This document shows positions 33,226 to 45,243 of a stretch of 64,000 bases of DNA, piece by piece. Source of the stretch: Aphrocallistes beatrix (Eukaryota; Porifera; Hexactinellida; Sceptrulophora; Aphrocallistidae). The notes beneath the pieces are model-generated. The model was not told the DNA's origin and ran no database searches. It saw only the letters and a list, made by a program, of their open reading frames with translations. Numbering within the stretch: position 1 is the stretch's first letter; every line of letters starts with the position of its first letter. The stretch covers positions 1,984,001 to 2,048,000 of the forward strand of contig OY725496.1 in assembly GCA_963281255.1 (NCBI GenBank), in the 5' to 3' direction. A program made the position numbers and the translations under genes.

Positions 33226-33758
33226 CTCGCCAAAAGTGGGGTGGCCATGGCTGCCCCATGTCTGCCGGCCTTGCTCATGAATGATTAATGACCAAACAAC
33301 TTTTCCATCCCTAAAATGGCTGTTATAAAATTAGATACTTTACAATTATTAAGAGCGTATATACTTTGCTCTACATTACGCCGCGAGAGCAATACATCTA
33401 CATATAAGGTCGAATACAGGCGGATTGACAGTTGTTTTGTTGCATTTCATTATGAGATCAGTTTGGAATCATTAAAATCTCAATAAGTTATGTCACCACA
33501 CTCTAATTAGACCTTCAATCACGAATATACATATATTGGTAGCTAACACTATGTTATATTTCGTACCGATTGATGCTAGCTAGCTGGGCAAAGACCGTTT
33601 GTTCAAGTATGCTTAGGTAGAAATCCATCGCTATGAATGAATAGTAGGATCAATTTTTTACAGATATTATCTAAATTATGATGATGTGCTGAATAGGAAT
33701 TTGCATAATTACACATGCTTTTATAGTTAGAATTGATTGGTAGATTTGAACCTAGGTA
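33226..33758. other. No gene recognised
   Basis: AT-rich; no domain, repeat terminus or RNA gene recognised. Confidence 0.4.
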
Positions 33759-33944
33759 CAGTCGACTCCGCACAATAGGGTCACATCTGTCAGAGGTCTT
33801 TTAGTCTCGATTAAGCTGAGAGCCCTATTAACCGAAAATATTTTGTATTAGCTCCTATGTATGAGAGCTATTCCTGTCCTGCCAAAAGTAGCTTGATTAA
33901 GTGGCTGACCAGATTAAACAGTGACCCATTATGCGGAGTCAGAG
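33759..33944. mobile_element. pogo-type MITE (CAGTCGACTCCGC family), diverged copy
   Basis: It starts CAGTCGACTCCGCACAATAG after TA and ends ATGCGGAGTCAGAG before TA. It is a diverged relative of 35754-35942, sharing GAGAGCTATTCC and GATTAAACAGTGACCC. Confidence 0.75.
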
Positions 33945-34139
33945 TATTTATAAAATGCTAATAGTTATACAATACTATACAAGTACTTGTATATATGCGA
34001 TCAATTCGCCATTGCTACGGTAGCTACCTAGATATCATCAATCTCGTTGTATGTATATGTTTCGTGTTCAGTCCAACTCTTCGATCTATTAATCCTCAAT
34101 GAATGTTCATTTATTCATTTATATATACCGTATGTAATG

Positions 34140-34410
34140 AATTGATTGAAGAAACTGCCTAGCGGAGAAAGCTGATTTTTGTCACGTTTGTTTCTTTTAG
34201 CAATCGCTCCACTAAGTTCTGACCTCATACGAAAATGTAGAATTATCCTGGAAATATAACGCAATTGTCACCATTTTTGATATTATAAGTTTCAGTTTTT
34301 CGAATTTAACTTGGCCATTTAGTTGGTATATACTAGAAGGCTAAAGTTTTTATAGAATGTGTCTAGCAATATAACGGAAATCAAAATTTATTTCCTCGAA
34401 AGATGATGGA
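34140..34410 (+). repeat. Helitron-like element, old 5' half
   Basis: GTAATGAATTGATTGAAGAAAC is followed by AGCTGATTTTTG and diverged body text. The hairpin tail is absent. Confidence 0.6.
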
Positions 34411-34591
34411 TTAATTTTGACCAATATGCTGGATAGGTTTTAAACGCTTTTGTAAGAGGTAATTTTCTCATTTGTTATTATTCCCGCATTCTTCATAGGT
34501 TAGAGCAAAGGCCCTCCCAAGAGTTATATCCACTTTACACGGTCCTTTTTAATCTTATATTATACGTACAATAATTTAATTAATACTATTA

Positions 34592-34771
34592 CAGTAGAAC
34601 TCGGTTAGTACGTAATCGGGATACAACGTACTTCGGCTTAGTACGTACTTATTTCTCTGAATTCATTTATTATATAGATTCCTATGTAATATCAACTCGG
34701 TTAGTACGTACTTACGGATAGTACGTACTTTTTCCGCTTCCCGGAGGGTACGTGCTAACCGAGTTCTACTG
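34592..34771. mobile_element. pogo-type MITE (CAGTAGAACTCGG family)
   Basis: The termini are CAGTAGAACTCGGTTAGTACG and the complement GTGCTAACCGAGTTCTACTG ending 34771, with TA on both sides. It is 180 bp. The word TTAGTACGTACTT occurs repeatedly inside in both orientations. Confidence 0.9.
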
Positions 34772-35202
34772 TAGTCATTAAATTATGAAGGTATGTGGCA
34801 TGAACATACTAAGCAGTTCATCTGGCAACACTGCACTCCATGGACAAAGTAGTCATACGCCCCAATCATTTCAATACAAATTGTTATAACACTATTCCAT
34901 TTGTGAAGTCAAATCCATACTAATAAAACTCGATTAGTGTGTATGTGTGTCTAAGTTGACTAATTCATTGAAAAATGATGGAGAATTATGAATTATTCAA
35001 TTAATGAATTATTCAAAATCTCAAACATTAGTGCAGATTCTAGGCCCAAAAGTGGTTAAAAGGTTGCTCATGTTATATACCTCTAACATTGCTCAGTCCC
35101 TAAGCGAAATATCAAATACTTTTTTCATTATTTTAGTTTCAAATTTTGAGTAATTCATTGATAATTTATGAATTAGTCAACTTAGATGTGTGTATATATG
35201 TA

Positions 35203-35741
35203 TACAAGTGCGCTTCGCTTGCTTGCGCTGCGCGGCTGGCGGACACTTTGTGTCCGCCGGAGGCTCCCTTCGGTCGCCTGGGGTCACATTGGTTAATTAA
35301 AAGGGAAATAACATCACTTAATACGTCTGTCCTACTGTTATAATCGATATCACACGAAAAATCACCAAATTTATCAATTTGTAAAATTTTGATGAGTAAT
35401 GATGAGGTCATAACAAAGTGATGAGTCATATTTTTTGAAGATTGTTCTATCATATGTGAGGTATGTTAGTATACAGATTCTATAAAAATTTCAACCTTCT
35501 ATCTCCTATAATGACTGAGTTATGCTCGAATAACGGTATTGCTTAACTTTTAAAATGTGACAATGACGTCATAATTCCATGATGAGTCGACATTTTGCTC
35601 TGATCTCAGAACTTACTGGAGCCTTAGCCAAAAGACTCCCACATACCAAAAATCAGCTTTCTGCGCCTGGCAGTTTCTTCAATCAATTCGTTACATACAT
35701 ATATATATATATATACAATAATCGAGTATTAATAGTAAGGA
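35203..35741 (-). mobile_element. Helitron-like ~540-bp element, full copy (reverse)
   Basis: Reading the minus strand, it starts TCCTTACTATTAATACTCGA at 35741 and ends CGCACTTGTA at 35203. The three hairpins near the 3' end include GGCGGACACAAAGTGTCCGCC and the CGC-rich AGCGCAAGCAAGCGAAGCGC block. Length 539 bp. A pogo-type MITE begins just outside the 5' end. Confidence 0.8.
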
Positions 35742-35753
35742 TATATATATATA

Positions 35754-35942
35754 CAGTAGACTCCGCTTAATAGGGTCACATCGATCAGGGCATATTTTGA
35801 CCCGATTAAGCGGAGAACCCTATTAACCGAAAATATTTTTGTATTAGTCTCTATGTATGAGAGCTATTCCGGTCCTGTCAAAAGTGACCCGATTAAGCGG
35901 CTGACCCGATTAAACAGTGACCCTATTAAGCGGAGTCGACTG
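35754..35942. mobile_element. pogo-type MITE (CAGTAGACTCCGC family)
   Basis: The termini are CAGTAGACTCCGCTTAATAG and CTATTAAGCGGAGTCGACTG, inside an AT run with TA borders. About 189 bp, non-coding. The motif GATTAAGCGG recurs internally. Confidence 0.9.
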
Positions 35943-35962
35943 TATATATATATATATATATA

Positions 35963-36240
35963 TACAAGCGCGCTTCGCTTGCTTGCGCTGCGCGGCTGGC
36001 GGACACTTTGTGTCCGCAGAGACTCCCTTCGGTCGCCTGGGATCACATTGATTAATTATAAGGGAGATAACATCTCTAAATACGTCTGTCCTACTGTTAT
36101 TTTCTATTTCGCACGAAAAATCACCAAATTTGTCAATTTTTCAAATTTTGATGTGTAATGATGATATCATAACAGAGTGATGACTCATCATTTTTTGATA
36201 GTTGCATCATATGTGAGGTATGTTAGTATACAGATTCTAT
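35963..36240 (-). repeat. Helitron-like element, 3' half (reverse)
   Basis: The hairpin tail begins TACAAGCGCGCTTCGCTTGC and the body continues to CAGATTCTATTAAAATTTCA. There a small tandem expansion of that last word begins and the family match ends. Confidence 0.8.
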
Positions 36241-36325
36241 TAAAATTTCAGTTCTATTAAAATTTCATGATTCTATTAAAATTTCATGAATTTCATGATT
36301 CTATTAAAATTTCATGAAATCTAGC
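36230..36325. repeat. Short tandem repeat of GATTCTATTAAAATTTCAT
   Basis: Four to five imperfect copies of the word sit at the break point of the Helitron-like copy, suggesting local slippage or repair at the junction with the next fragment. Confidence 0.8.
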
Positions 36326-36335
36326 ACCCTAGAAG

Positions 36336-36437
36336 GGTGCTAGATTTCATTTATGGGGGCTAATTTGGAATACAATCAAGTGATCTTAGTCAAATTAACA
36401 AAGTAAATTGGTTGTTGCAGAACTTTTGAGACACCCT
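36336..36437. repeat. Mariner-type MITE, terminal fragment
   Basis: Text ending GTTGTTGCAGAACTTTTGAG then ACACCCTATATA matches the right end of 54119-54716. The start AGCACCCTAGAAGGGTGCTAG is a short perfect palindrome. Confidence 0.6.
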
Positions 36438-36505
36438 ATATATATATACACACACAAACAAACAATAATCGAGTTTTAATAGTAAGGATAAATGCAGTAT
36501 ATATC

Positions 36506-36995
36506 TCTGTAACGAATTGATTGAAGAAACTGCCAGGCACAAAAAGCTGATTTTTGGCATGTAGGATTCTTTTGGCTATGGCTCCACTAAGCTCTGAGCT
36601 CAGACGAAAATAGCGACTCATCATGGAATTATGACGTCATTGTCACCTTTTTTAAGCAATACAGTTATTTGAGCATAACTCAGCCATTATAGGAGATATA
36701 AGACTGAAATTTTAATAGATTATGTATATTAATATATCTCACATATTGCACAACTAACATCAAAAAATGATGACTCATCACTCTGTTATGACGTCATCAT
36801 TACGCATCAAAATTTTAAAAATTGACAAATTTGGTGTTTTTTCGTGCGATATCGATAATAACAGTATGACAGACGTATTTAGAGATGTTATCTCCCTTAT
36901 AATAAACCAATGTAACCCAGGCGACCGAAGGGAGCCTCCGGCGGACACAAAGTGTCCGCCAGCCGCGCAGCGCAAGCAAGCGAAGCGCGCTTGTA
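36506..36995 (+). mobile_element. Helitron-like element lacking its normal 5' end
   Basis: The body runs from CTGTAACGAATTGATTGAAG to the hairpin tail ending GCGCGCTTGTA. Upstream, the family 5' word is present but inverted (CGAGTTTTAATAGTAAGGA at 36475), so two copies meet head to head here. Confidence 0.75.
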
Positions 36996-36999
36996 ACAT

Positions 37000-37345
37000 T
37001 TAATTAGTAACTAATACAGTAAATATAGCTAAAAATTCATTTCCTTTATATTCAAATTACTCACTTTATAAACATTTAACATAATTACTCTCCTTCAACT
37101 TTAGTATTTTCGGAATTTGTTACCCTATAACAAATATCACAAGTGACCACCATTGTATATGGTGTCATTGGTGGTACGAGGTGGAACAGTTTAAAATGTT
37201 AACAAGGGAGAGTAATCGGGTGGAAATTTTATGAAGTGAGTATTCGAATGTGGATTAATCGTTAAATTAAGCGTATCTCTTACAGATTAAATGCCCTTCA
37301 CTCACTAAATAGCTTAGTATGAATACTTTAGTCCAGGCATTGTAT
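37000..37345. repeat. Decayed Tc1-type MITE
   Basis: The order of internal words (CTTTATAAAC, CTCCTTCAA, a palindromic centre TTGTATATGGTGTC and GAGTAATCGGGTGGAA) follows the CACTGCC family, but the termini have drifted (GGCATTGTATA at the right). Confidence 0.5.
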
Positions 37346-38919
37346 ACTTCATTAGATATAAAAATGAAATTTGAAAGTGGTGCATAGTGCTAGCAAAAGG
37401 CGAAGAAAACAACTAGACGAGGCATCAGCGTATTATCGTATAATATTATCATTTCTTCTCATGTTTTCATTTATTGGAATTGTAGTCTAAATTCTAGCAG
37501 TGGTCCGGGCCTCTCTGATTCTCTCAGAGGCCATGACTACTTTCACATGGAGTTTGCATAGTAGATTCTCTCGTTAGTGCGAACATGGATTAGACGTGAA
37601 GTAGTAAGGAATACACTTCATAAATCCCCTACATACTAAAGTATGTGCATACAAAATAATTTGGTTAGTGCGAACTCCGGATAAGACATACACATTTTGA
37701 TGGTCCATTGGTACACGCACTAATGAAAGTCAACTATATTTTTAGATTAATCAATTATTTTAATCTTCGCCCTAATTATTAATTGTATTATTGTATAATT
37801 TTTGGCATTGTTTGGATTGATGGGTGTTTAGTAAGATATTAATACAATACACTACAGCCATGTGCAATAGACATATATCAAAACTAATTAGTACAGATGA
37901 CTTCTAATTTGTGAAATTCTATTTTTACATCCATTGGTAAATATTGTCCATGGTCTATTTGGCCGAGGTGACGTTCTATTTCACTCTCTTGAAAGGTTTT
38001 CTGTCTGCTGCCCTTGTCTACGTGTCTTTTGTATATCAGAAATTCTCCCCACCCATACTCCTATATAATTTCTTCTTACGTATAAATTTCCAGCATGTCT
38101 AAATAGTGGTTTTGGTATATCTTGTCCCGTCTAATATGCGAGGTAATGCCGTTTCGCTCTGAGCAATATGTCACCATAACTTGTTTAGCAGTGCCTACTT
38201 TTGTCGCAATTTCCTCGATAAATTGGGGATTGATTGTCCTGCGTCTCTGTCCCAATCTTGTGCATAAAACTTATTTGTCCTCAAATTAACCTATCGTCAG
38301 ATTAACGGTGACTTTAGTATCTCTGTTAGTCGTAGAGAAGAGAGTAGGTTTAAACGTGTGTTCTGGATGCTTGATTTGTGACATGTTTGTATATTGTGGG
38401 TTGTTTTGCATTTGATCAGCTGTTAACACCATTGTTTATACTTCGTTGATTCTATTTTTAGTTTTTTTTGTCAAAATTCACTAGTATAATCGGTGTTAGC
38501 TGAGTTCCACTTGAAAATCGCTAAATTTAGAAATACTTTTAATTTTAGCCATTCATTCTATTTACGATTGAGTGAATACCTGTCTATTTGTGTACAAGGA
38601 ATCAGCTCGTTTCATATGATTCTAATTCTGATGCTATAATCATTGTTCTATTTTTAATCTAAATGTGATCTCAACTGCGCAATAATATCGGAATTGATTT
38701 TTCGAGGTGGAGAATATTGCATCTTCATCTTCTGTTGGCTGTCTCGTTGAATGAAATTAGAATTTTTTCAATTTAGTATACTAAATTCCACTTCCACACA
38801 CATTTGTAACAATCGACTTGTATATGCAAAAAAGGATATTACTATAATCAACTGAATTCACAATTTGGAAAGTCGATTTATCATTTTCACAGAATTGTAG
38901 TCAAAGCATTCCTGCACTG
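37346..38919. other. No gene recognised; remnant MITE only
   Basis: About 37560-37735 holds a diverged inverted pair built on TTAGTGCGAAC, in pogo-type MITE style. The rest, up to the assembly gap, shows no long frame or domain. The sequence looks low-copy. Confidence 0.45.
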
Positions 38920-39119
38920 NNNNNNNNNNNNNNNNNNNNNNNNNNNNNNNNNNNNNNNNNNNNNNNNNNNNNNNNNNNNNNNNNNNNNNNNNNNNNNNNN
39001 NNNNNNNNNNNNNNNNNNNNNNNNNNNNNNNNNNNNNNNNNNNNNNNNNNNNNNNNNNNNNNNNNNNNNNNNNNNNNNNNNNNNNNNNNNNNNNNNNNNN
39101 NNNNNNNNNNNNNNNNNNN
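38920..39119. other. Assembly gap of 200 N
   Basis: A run of exactly 200 undefined bases. By comparison with Y3 (46939 onward), the missing text should include the left end of Y2. A frame crossing it is meaningless. Confidence 0.99.
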
Positions 39120-40903
39120 AGTCTGTTTTTTTAATTTTCCGCTAGCACATCTTAATGGTAGAAATTTAGGCACTCAATGAATTGTTTAGGACATACCAAG
39201 GAATCAAACGCTTCCAAAATCGAATCATAGATAGTCTACTATATTTGAAACTTCATAGGACCAGAAGAAAGTTAAAATGACAAATATTGTAAATTTTATC
39301 GGTGTCCGAAAAAAAAGGGCCAAAAAACGGCGAAAAATGTCTGTTTTTTTGGGGAAATCATGAATAAAATCACCGAGTTAGAATATATCCAAAAAATGGT
39401 GGTCCTACGTTCATCGCCTAATGATATGAAACAACTCTTGAAATTTTCAAACATCTATCTCAAACCAAATTTGAGAAATAATTCTGTAAAGACGGTCAAT
39501 TTTGAAATTTTATAGTCCCGAGATATAGAGATTTTAAGTTTAGGTGTCAAGAAGAATGTAAAATGAGTTATTAATAATGCACATAAGCATCCACAGACAT
39601 TTATTCGCATCCATACTGCTGATTTAGGTATATTAAAGCCAAATATTTACCAAAAATAGCAAAAGTACCCTGAAAATCCACAAATTTCCTTGAGGCCCCT
39701 AACTCCGAATATTTTGAGATAGTTGTAGATAATATTTCATATTCCTGGCACTGCGAAGTATAATCTATCAGTTTAGAATGAATAAAAAGCTTCCAAAAAG
39801 TATATTAGGAAGTTAGAGCGAAAGTCTACGACTTTTAGTTTCGAAGTTAGGATTTTCGAAAAATGCTACGTCATCATATGACAAAAATCTAAAACTTAAC
39901 ATTCCATAGGGTGTAGTGCAATTATTATCAAAGAATTATATATGTACACTCGTAAAAAGTATATTAGGAAGTGAGAACTAAGAATTTGGACTTGTATTTA
40001 CAAAGATAGAGAGATATCTCTTTTTGGACCCTAAATGGGGGTTTTTGACCGAATCTGCGAGGTCCAAGGCCAGAACTTTCAAAATAATTATCAAAAGTTC
40101 TCCAATTTTTCTGTACATATTATTAACGGCAATTGTATTAACTATTTAGCATAATAGCTAAATTTGGACACATATTTAATGATTAGATTCGCCATTTTCT
40201 AATAGATTCAAAGTTCTCCATAGAATTTGTATTACAATTAAATCAATGATAAGTCGAGAATTATTTATTTTTTGACAAAGGAATGCTCGAGGAACCTATA
40301 TATTTTCGCATATATCCTTTTATTTAAGGATATAATATATTATATATCTACAATAGTTTTTAAGATATAACATCAGCCTCTTTCGGGACCTTAGAGGGAT
40401 ATTATGGCCGAACTTTACCTATAATATGCGATATCTCAAGAACAAATGGTCGGATCCGAACAAATTTTTTTTTGAAACGATCAGAATTTTATTTCTGACC
40501 CAGTGATCGCTAAATATCTGAGATCAAACTCGCGATTTCCCGAGGATTATATAAATGAACTCCCTTATAGAGCTATTTTGTTTGGATTTTATTTGCCCAT
40601 TCTTTTAAATCTTAGTGTTTTATAATCTCCAAAGGTGCTAATACAATGTTAAGGTTCATATCATTAAAAAAATATCAAATAAGTTAAAAACTAATTGGTA
40701 AATGAGTTAAAATCCTCTAATAATTTTTCAATTTTTATTAACGCTAAACTTTAGGGGGTTATTTCGCAAAAAATATAAAAAAATGCCGTCCAAATAGTGC
40801 TATCAGATGGTAGACCGATCAGTAATACAATGAAATTAGCAATAAAACATTTTGCAGTTTATTTTACGCCAGGTAAGATTTTTCGAGGGCGTTATCCTTA
40901 ACA
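39120..40903 (+). mobile_element. Non-coding family Y, copy 2 (left end in the gap)
   Basis: It is colinear with Y1 and Y3: CGCTAGCACATCTTAATGG near 39142, ATGCTACGTCATCATATGAC near 39863, and the right end TTTTTCGAGGGCGTTATCCTTAA at 40903. It is uninterrupted apart from the gap, so it defines the right half of the family. Confidence 0.75.
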
Positions 40904-41000
40904 AGTATGTGATCAAATTAAAAAATAAAGATGTTTGATACTTGGGTGTGCATCACACATAACTGTCAATTAAACAGACAAAACATAGTCGAATATACTA

Positions 41001-41304
41001 CAGTATACCCTCACTAATCCGAACACTTCATTCTTCTTAGAATCCCAAACCTTAAAATATAATATTATTCGCCCCTAAGGTTTGAAACAACGTTCATTAT
41101 CTTATACCTTTCAATAAGATTGAGAAACCTCGTTAATAGCATTTAAATTATTAATAACAAATATATCCTTAAATGCTAACAATACCGATTTGCTAATAGC
41201 CCTTTGAAATTAGTATTATTACACTACTTCGGAATAAATTAACTAATCAGAACGATCTTTTCGATCATTGGCACAGAGCTGCTCGGATTAGCGAGGGTGT
41301 ATTG
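41001..41304. mobile_element. pogo-type MITE (CAGTATACCCTCAC family)
   Basis: The termini are CAGTATACCCTCACTAATCC and GGATTAGCGAGGGTGTATTG ending 41304, with TA on both sides. It belongs to the family of 29857-30293 but lacks the amplified tandem word. Confidence 0.85.
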
Positions 41305-42123
41305 TATTTTCCATTAAGGTTGGTGTTTCCTTCCAGAACTAGCTCAAAGATTTTCATTATTTTCTCCTGAAATTTTTTGTGGAAACTGTTCTCGATGAGT
41401 TATCTAGAAAAATACACTTTTCGGAAGCTCAAGAAGCAAGAAAATTTTTTTTTTTCTCAAATCACCTAATTTATAGAGGACATTCAAAGAAACTTCAATG
41501 GCTTATGCCTCTTTTACTCAATTATTCTTGCACGAAATGGTTGAATAAAGAAAATAATAGGAATATAATTTTCAATTTTAAGCCAATTAATTTTTTCTTT
41601 CCAATTTCGTTGCTACAATATTTAGAAGCAGATTTTCCCAACGAAAAATATTTTAACGTTTTTGTAAAGTAGAATATCAAAATTTGTCTCCATAATTTTG
41701 TTCTACGTGACGAGATCTTTCCAAAACCGTCGAGTATTTTACTCTACGACCTTTGTAACTAAAGATTACTCCTTTGCAAAATTGATTTTTTTGAGCGCTA
41801 TAAAGAAGCTACAAAGCAATTTTCTTCGGTAAGGCTTGATTTCCATCAGTTTTTACTCAATCCAAATATTAAATAACATCCAAACATCCTTAATCAACAA
41901 CTTATAGTAGTACTTAACTTCAAAATATGGCATATCAAAAATTTTCACATCATGACACCTTCAAAAGTGTGAAAAAGTTGTCAGTTATGACTGGGACCCA
42001 AAATGACCACATCCGATAGTATCCGCCGAAATTCCATATCAATAACTTTATTTGACTATGCCAGGTCGTTATTTTAATACTGAATTCGTGCTCAGCACGA
42101 AATTTCCATCAATTTGATATATA

Positions 42124-42603
42124 CAGTACCCGGACAAAAGTATTTGACCACCACAGAAACCGCCATACAAATAGTATTAAAGTGGGTGTATGTATTCATA
42201 AAGGAATATGTACTCAAACTGTAAGGAATACTCTATTTTTTATTTCAAATTCGTAAACTAGACATTCTAATTACTCATAATTGATAACCTCAGCTTAATT
42301 ACTAACTCCCAAGTTAATAAACATCAACATTTAATACTTGATGCTACTTGTCCCAAGTCACAGCCATTATATATGATGGCGTTTAGTGACACAAAGTGGC
42401 ATAGGTTGATAATTTTCTACATAAGAATAAGTAACTGGGTTGAAAGTCTCAATTATGAGTAATTAGAATGTGTAGATTACGAATTCAAACTAAAAAAAAA
42501 GTTTTTCTACTGTTTAAGGACATATTCCTTTTTTAATAGATCTAAATTAATACTATTTGTATGGAAGTTTTCGTGGTGGTCGAATACTTTTGTCCGGGTA
42601 GTG
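42124..42603. mobile_element. Tc1-type MITE nested in X1
   Basis: The termini are CAGTACCCGGACAAAAGTAT and CTTTTGTCCGGGTAGTG, bordered by TA (42122-42123, 42604-42605). The central palindrome is around ATATATGATGGCG. It is 480 bp, as is the copy at 55207. Confidence 0.85.
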
Positions 42604-42726
42604 TATATATTGACCATATTTGGAGAATATTTTGGTTGCCTTTTCGTAGCAACGGTCAGGAATGTGAAAAAATTCCTGGCCGTTGCTATGCACGGTCAAA
42701 CAAAATGTTTCCAAATATGGTCAATA

Positions 42727-43264
42727 TCCTTACTATTAAAACTCGATTATTGTATATATATCTCTCTCTGTAACGAATTGATTGAAGAAACTGCCGGGCG
42801 CAGAAGGCTGATTTTTGGCATGTGGGAGTCTTTTGGCTATGGCTCCAGTAAGTTCTGAGTTCAGAGCAAAATGTTGACTCATCATGGAATTATGACGTCA
42901 TTGTCACATTTTTAAAAGTTAAGCAACACAGTTATTCGGGCATAACTCAGCCATTATAGGAGATAGAAGGCTGAAATTTTAATAGAATCTGTATATTGAT
43001 ATTATTCACATGTCATAAAACTATCATCAAAAAATGATGACTCATCACTTTGTTATGACGTCATCATTACGCATCAAAAATTTTAAAATTGACAAATTTG
43101 GTGATTTTTCGAGTGAAATCGGTTTTAACACTAAGATTGACATATTTAGAGATGTTATCTCCCTTATAATTAACCAATGTCACCTCCAGGCGACCGAAGG
43201 GAGCCTCCGGCGGACACGAAGTGTCCGCCAGCCGCGCAGCGCAAGCAAGCGAAGCGCGCTTGTA
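42727..43264 (+). mobile_element. Helitron-like ~540-bp element with empty site in the window
   Basis: The flanking text is GGTCAATA on the left and TATATCAAATTGCTGG on the right. The uninterrupted X1 copy near 9573-9600 reads GGTCAATATATATATTAAATTGC, so the insertion is precise and leaves no duplication. That sets the ends as TCCTTACTATTAAAAC...AAGCGCGCTTGTA (538 bp), between A and T. The lack of inverted termini, the 5' TC and the 3' hairpins are Helitron-like; the 3' end is not the canonical CTRR. Confidence 0.85.
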
Positions 43265-43578
43265 TATATCAAATTGCTGGAAATATAGTGCTGATCACGA
43301 ATTCAGCATTAAAAAGATGAACTGGCACTGTTAAAAGAAATTATAGCTGTGGGACATTTCGCATTTAAAATGTGTCGTTTTTAGAGCGACACCAGGTGTT
43401 AAAAGTGGCTGAAAGTGGCTAAATATTGGGGCTGAAGTTATAAAAATCGGAATTAATGTTTAGAATCCCTATAAGGATCTAAAAATGATATAGTAAAAGC
43501 AATTTGGGTACTTTTTTAGTAAAAACAAGTTTCCCATGGGAAACACCAACCGGGGGAGCTGCATTAGCTCGAATTGTT

Positions 43579-43771
43579 ATGTTGTCGATTGCTCGACTCT
43601 GTTTTTAAGTATGTTGTCGATAGCTCGACTCCGTTTTTGTGTATGTTGTCGATAGCTCGACTCCGTTTTTGTGTATGTTGTCGATAGCTCGACTCCGTTT
43701 TGTGTATGTTGTCGATAGCTCGACTCCGTTTTTGTGTATGTAGTCGATAGCTCGACTCCTTCATTTGTATG
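43579..43771. repeat. Minisatellite, 32-bp unit, six copies
   Basis: Six units start ATGTTGTCGATAGCTCGACT. The middle four are almost identical, one with a single-base loss that changes frame. Each unit contains the palindrome-like GTCGATAGCTCGAC. Repetitive minus-strand frames (S-S-Y-R-Q-H-T-Q...) come from the repeat and are not believed to be genes. Confidence 0.92.
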
Positions 43772-43894
43772 GCTGTTGTCAATGGGAAATAATTGCTGAA
43801 TAGGTTTGTTTTGAAAAATCACATTTTATGTGAATTCCAAACAACTTGCTACACTGGTATAAATAGCTTTTTGCCATTAATATTATTGTTATAT

Positions 43895-44100
43895 ACAGGG
43901 ATGGTGGAAATGCTATTAACAGCCACTTTGGCTGTTTGCTGTTAACAGCTCACAATTGGCTGTTAACAGCTACAATTTCCAAACAATTAACAGTCTAGCT
44001 CTGCTGTTATTTGAGCTTTTAAAGCAATTTTTTTGCTGTTAACAGCCCAATTTGAGCTGTTAACAGCCAACTCGAGCTGTTTAATATAATTCAAATAGTA
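43895..44100. repeat. Cluster of GCTGTTAACAGC palindromes
   Basis: The perfect 12-bp palindrome GCTGTTAACAGC, or most of it, occurs at least six times in 200 bp (near 43940, 43961, 44036, 44057 and partial copies at 43915 and 43988). A CAGGGATGG start just before (43897) hints at a hAT-type element, but its other end was not found. Confidence 0.75.
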
Positions 44101-45243
44101 AATATTTACATAACAGTCAAGGTTAAGCTATATGGTTCTATAATAATATCTATATTTTTGAATAATTTATCTCAAATTTAGATTATAATAAAAACCCCCA
44201 CAGACGGGATGGAAATGTCAATCCATGTTTTAGCATTGTTTTCATCACCAAATCTAAATCAATAGTAACCACGAGAGAATATACTATCATCTGAAGCAAA
44301 ATAGTGAACCATACATTTAAAGGGTAATCAATTTTTCTTTTGATCCAATATCAGTTCATCATTTTCTAAATAATGATCGAAAACTGGTAAAATGCAACCT
44401 CATTTTCAACCAGAATAGTAGGAGGGGCTTGCAAATTATGCAAATAAATTGATGATATGCATATGTTTGACTTTTCAGTTTTGTGTATCTCACAGATGAA
44501 GTAGTTGTTTGACAAAGCATTAAAAAACTTGAAGTTTCTCTAACCAATCTAACCAAATCGTGTGAAGGCATGTACCAAATCGTGAGATATCATATTGTCA
44601 AATAGTATCATGAAAAGTAGATCTACTACATCGTGAGATAAAAATGAGTGATGGTCTCATGCACCAAGGGGACAAAATTATTTGAACACTTCATTATTTC
44701 ACATACTAATTGTACTAAAATGTGTCTATTCATGAAGAGATTACTTCTAAATGGTATGGTCTATAGCTAATCCGATTCCAGATTTTAATACTACACATCC
44801 GAATTAGTCAAGGTTGAATTTTTCTAATTAATCATTTATTCCTAACTTTTGTAATTATCAATCAGTGCCACCTTATGCCAATACGCCCATTTTAACCACT
44901 CAACACGGTAGCAATGAATTACCCATGGTGGCTCAGGCTGATAATATTATTCTTTGAGTTGAATAATTAATTAAATATGTTCAACTATGACTAATTCGAA
45001 TGTGTAGATTTCAAATCCGAAGTCAGACTTTTAGTATCTCTTAGAATTAGAATGTATTGACTTCATGGAAAGATTAGTACTATTTGTATGGGAAAGAATC
45101 AAGTATTCAAATACTTTTGTCCGGTTGGTACATAAATAACAGCGAAAACTGTAAGACACACGACCAAATCGTGAGAGTTGGAGGCCTGATAATATAAAAA
45201 GAAATAGCAAATAATATCACTAATAGGAATACTCCAACAGGAA
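44101..45243. other. No gene; decayed Tc1-type MITE at 44690-45133
   Basis: The text GACAAAATTATTTGAACAC near 44691 and GAATACTTTTGTCCGG near 45108 are in the same style as the Tc1-type MITE termini and flank a central TGGTGGC palindromic zone. Elsewhere no domain or RNA gene is recognised. Confidence 0.45.

Larger units (their letters stand above)
41318..43551. mobile_element. Foldback element X1, copy 2 (with two nested insertions)
   Basis: It starts GGTTGGTGTTTCC at 41318, just after TTAA, and ends GGAAACACCAACC at 43551. It carries a Tc1-type MITE (42124-42603) and a Helitron-like element (42727-43264). It supplies the empty site for the X2 insertion seen in X1 copy 1. A 97-codon plus-strand frame at 41379-41672 is not conserved in copy 1 and is discounted. 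Confidence 0.8.

Noticed and set aside
38901..39173. Frame spanning the assembly gap
   Set aside because: Most of it is undefined bases.
43564..43822. Two repetitive minus-strand frames (S-S-Y-R-Q-H-T-Q-K-R repeats)
   Set aside because: They follow from a 32-bp minisatellite whose unit is not a multiple of three; a one-base loss switches frame freely.
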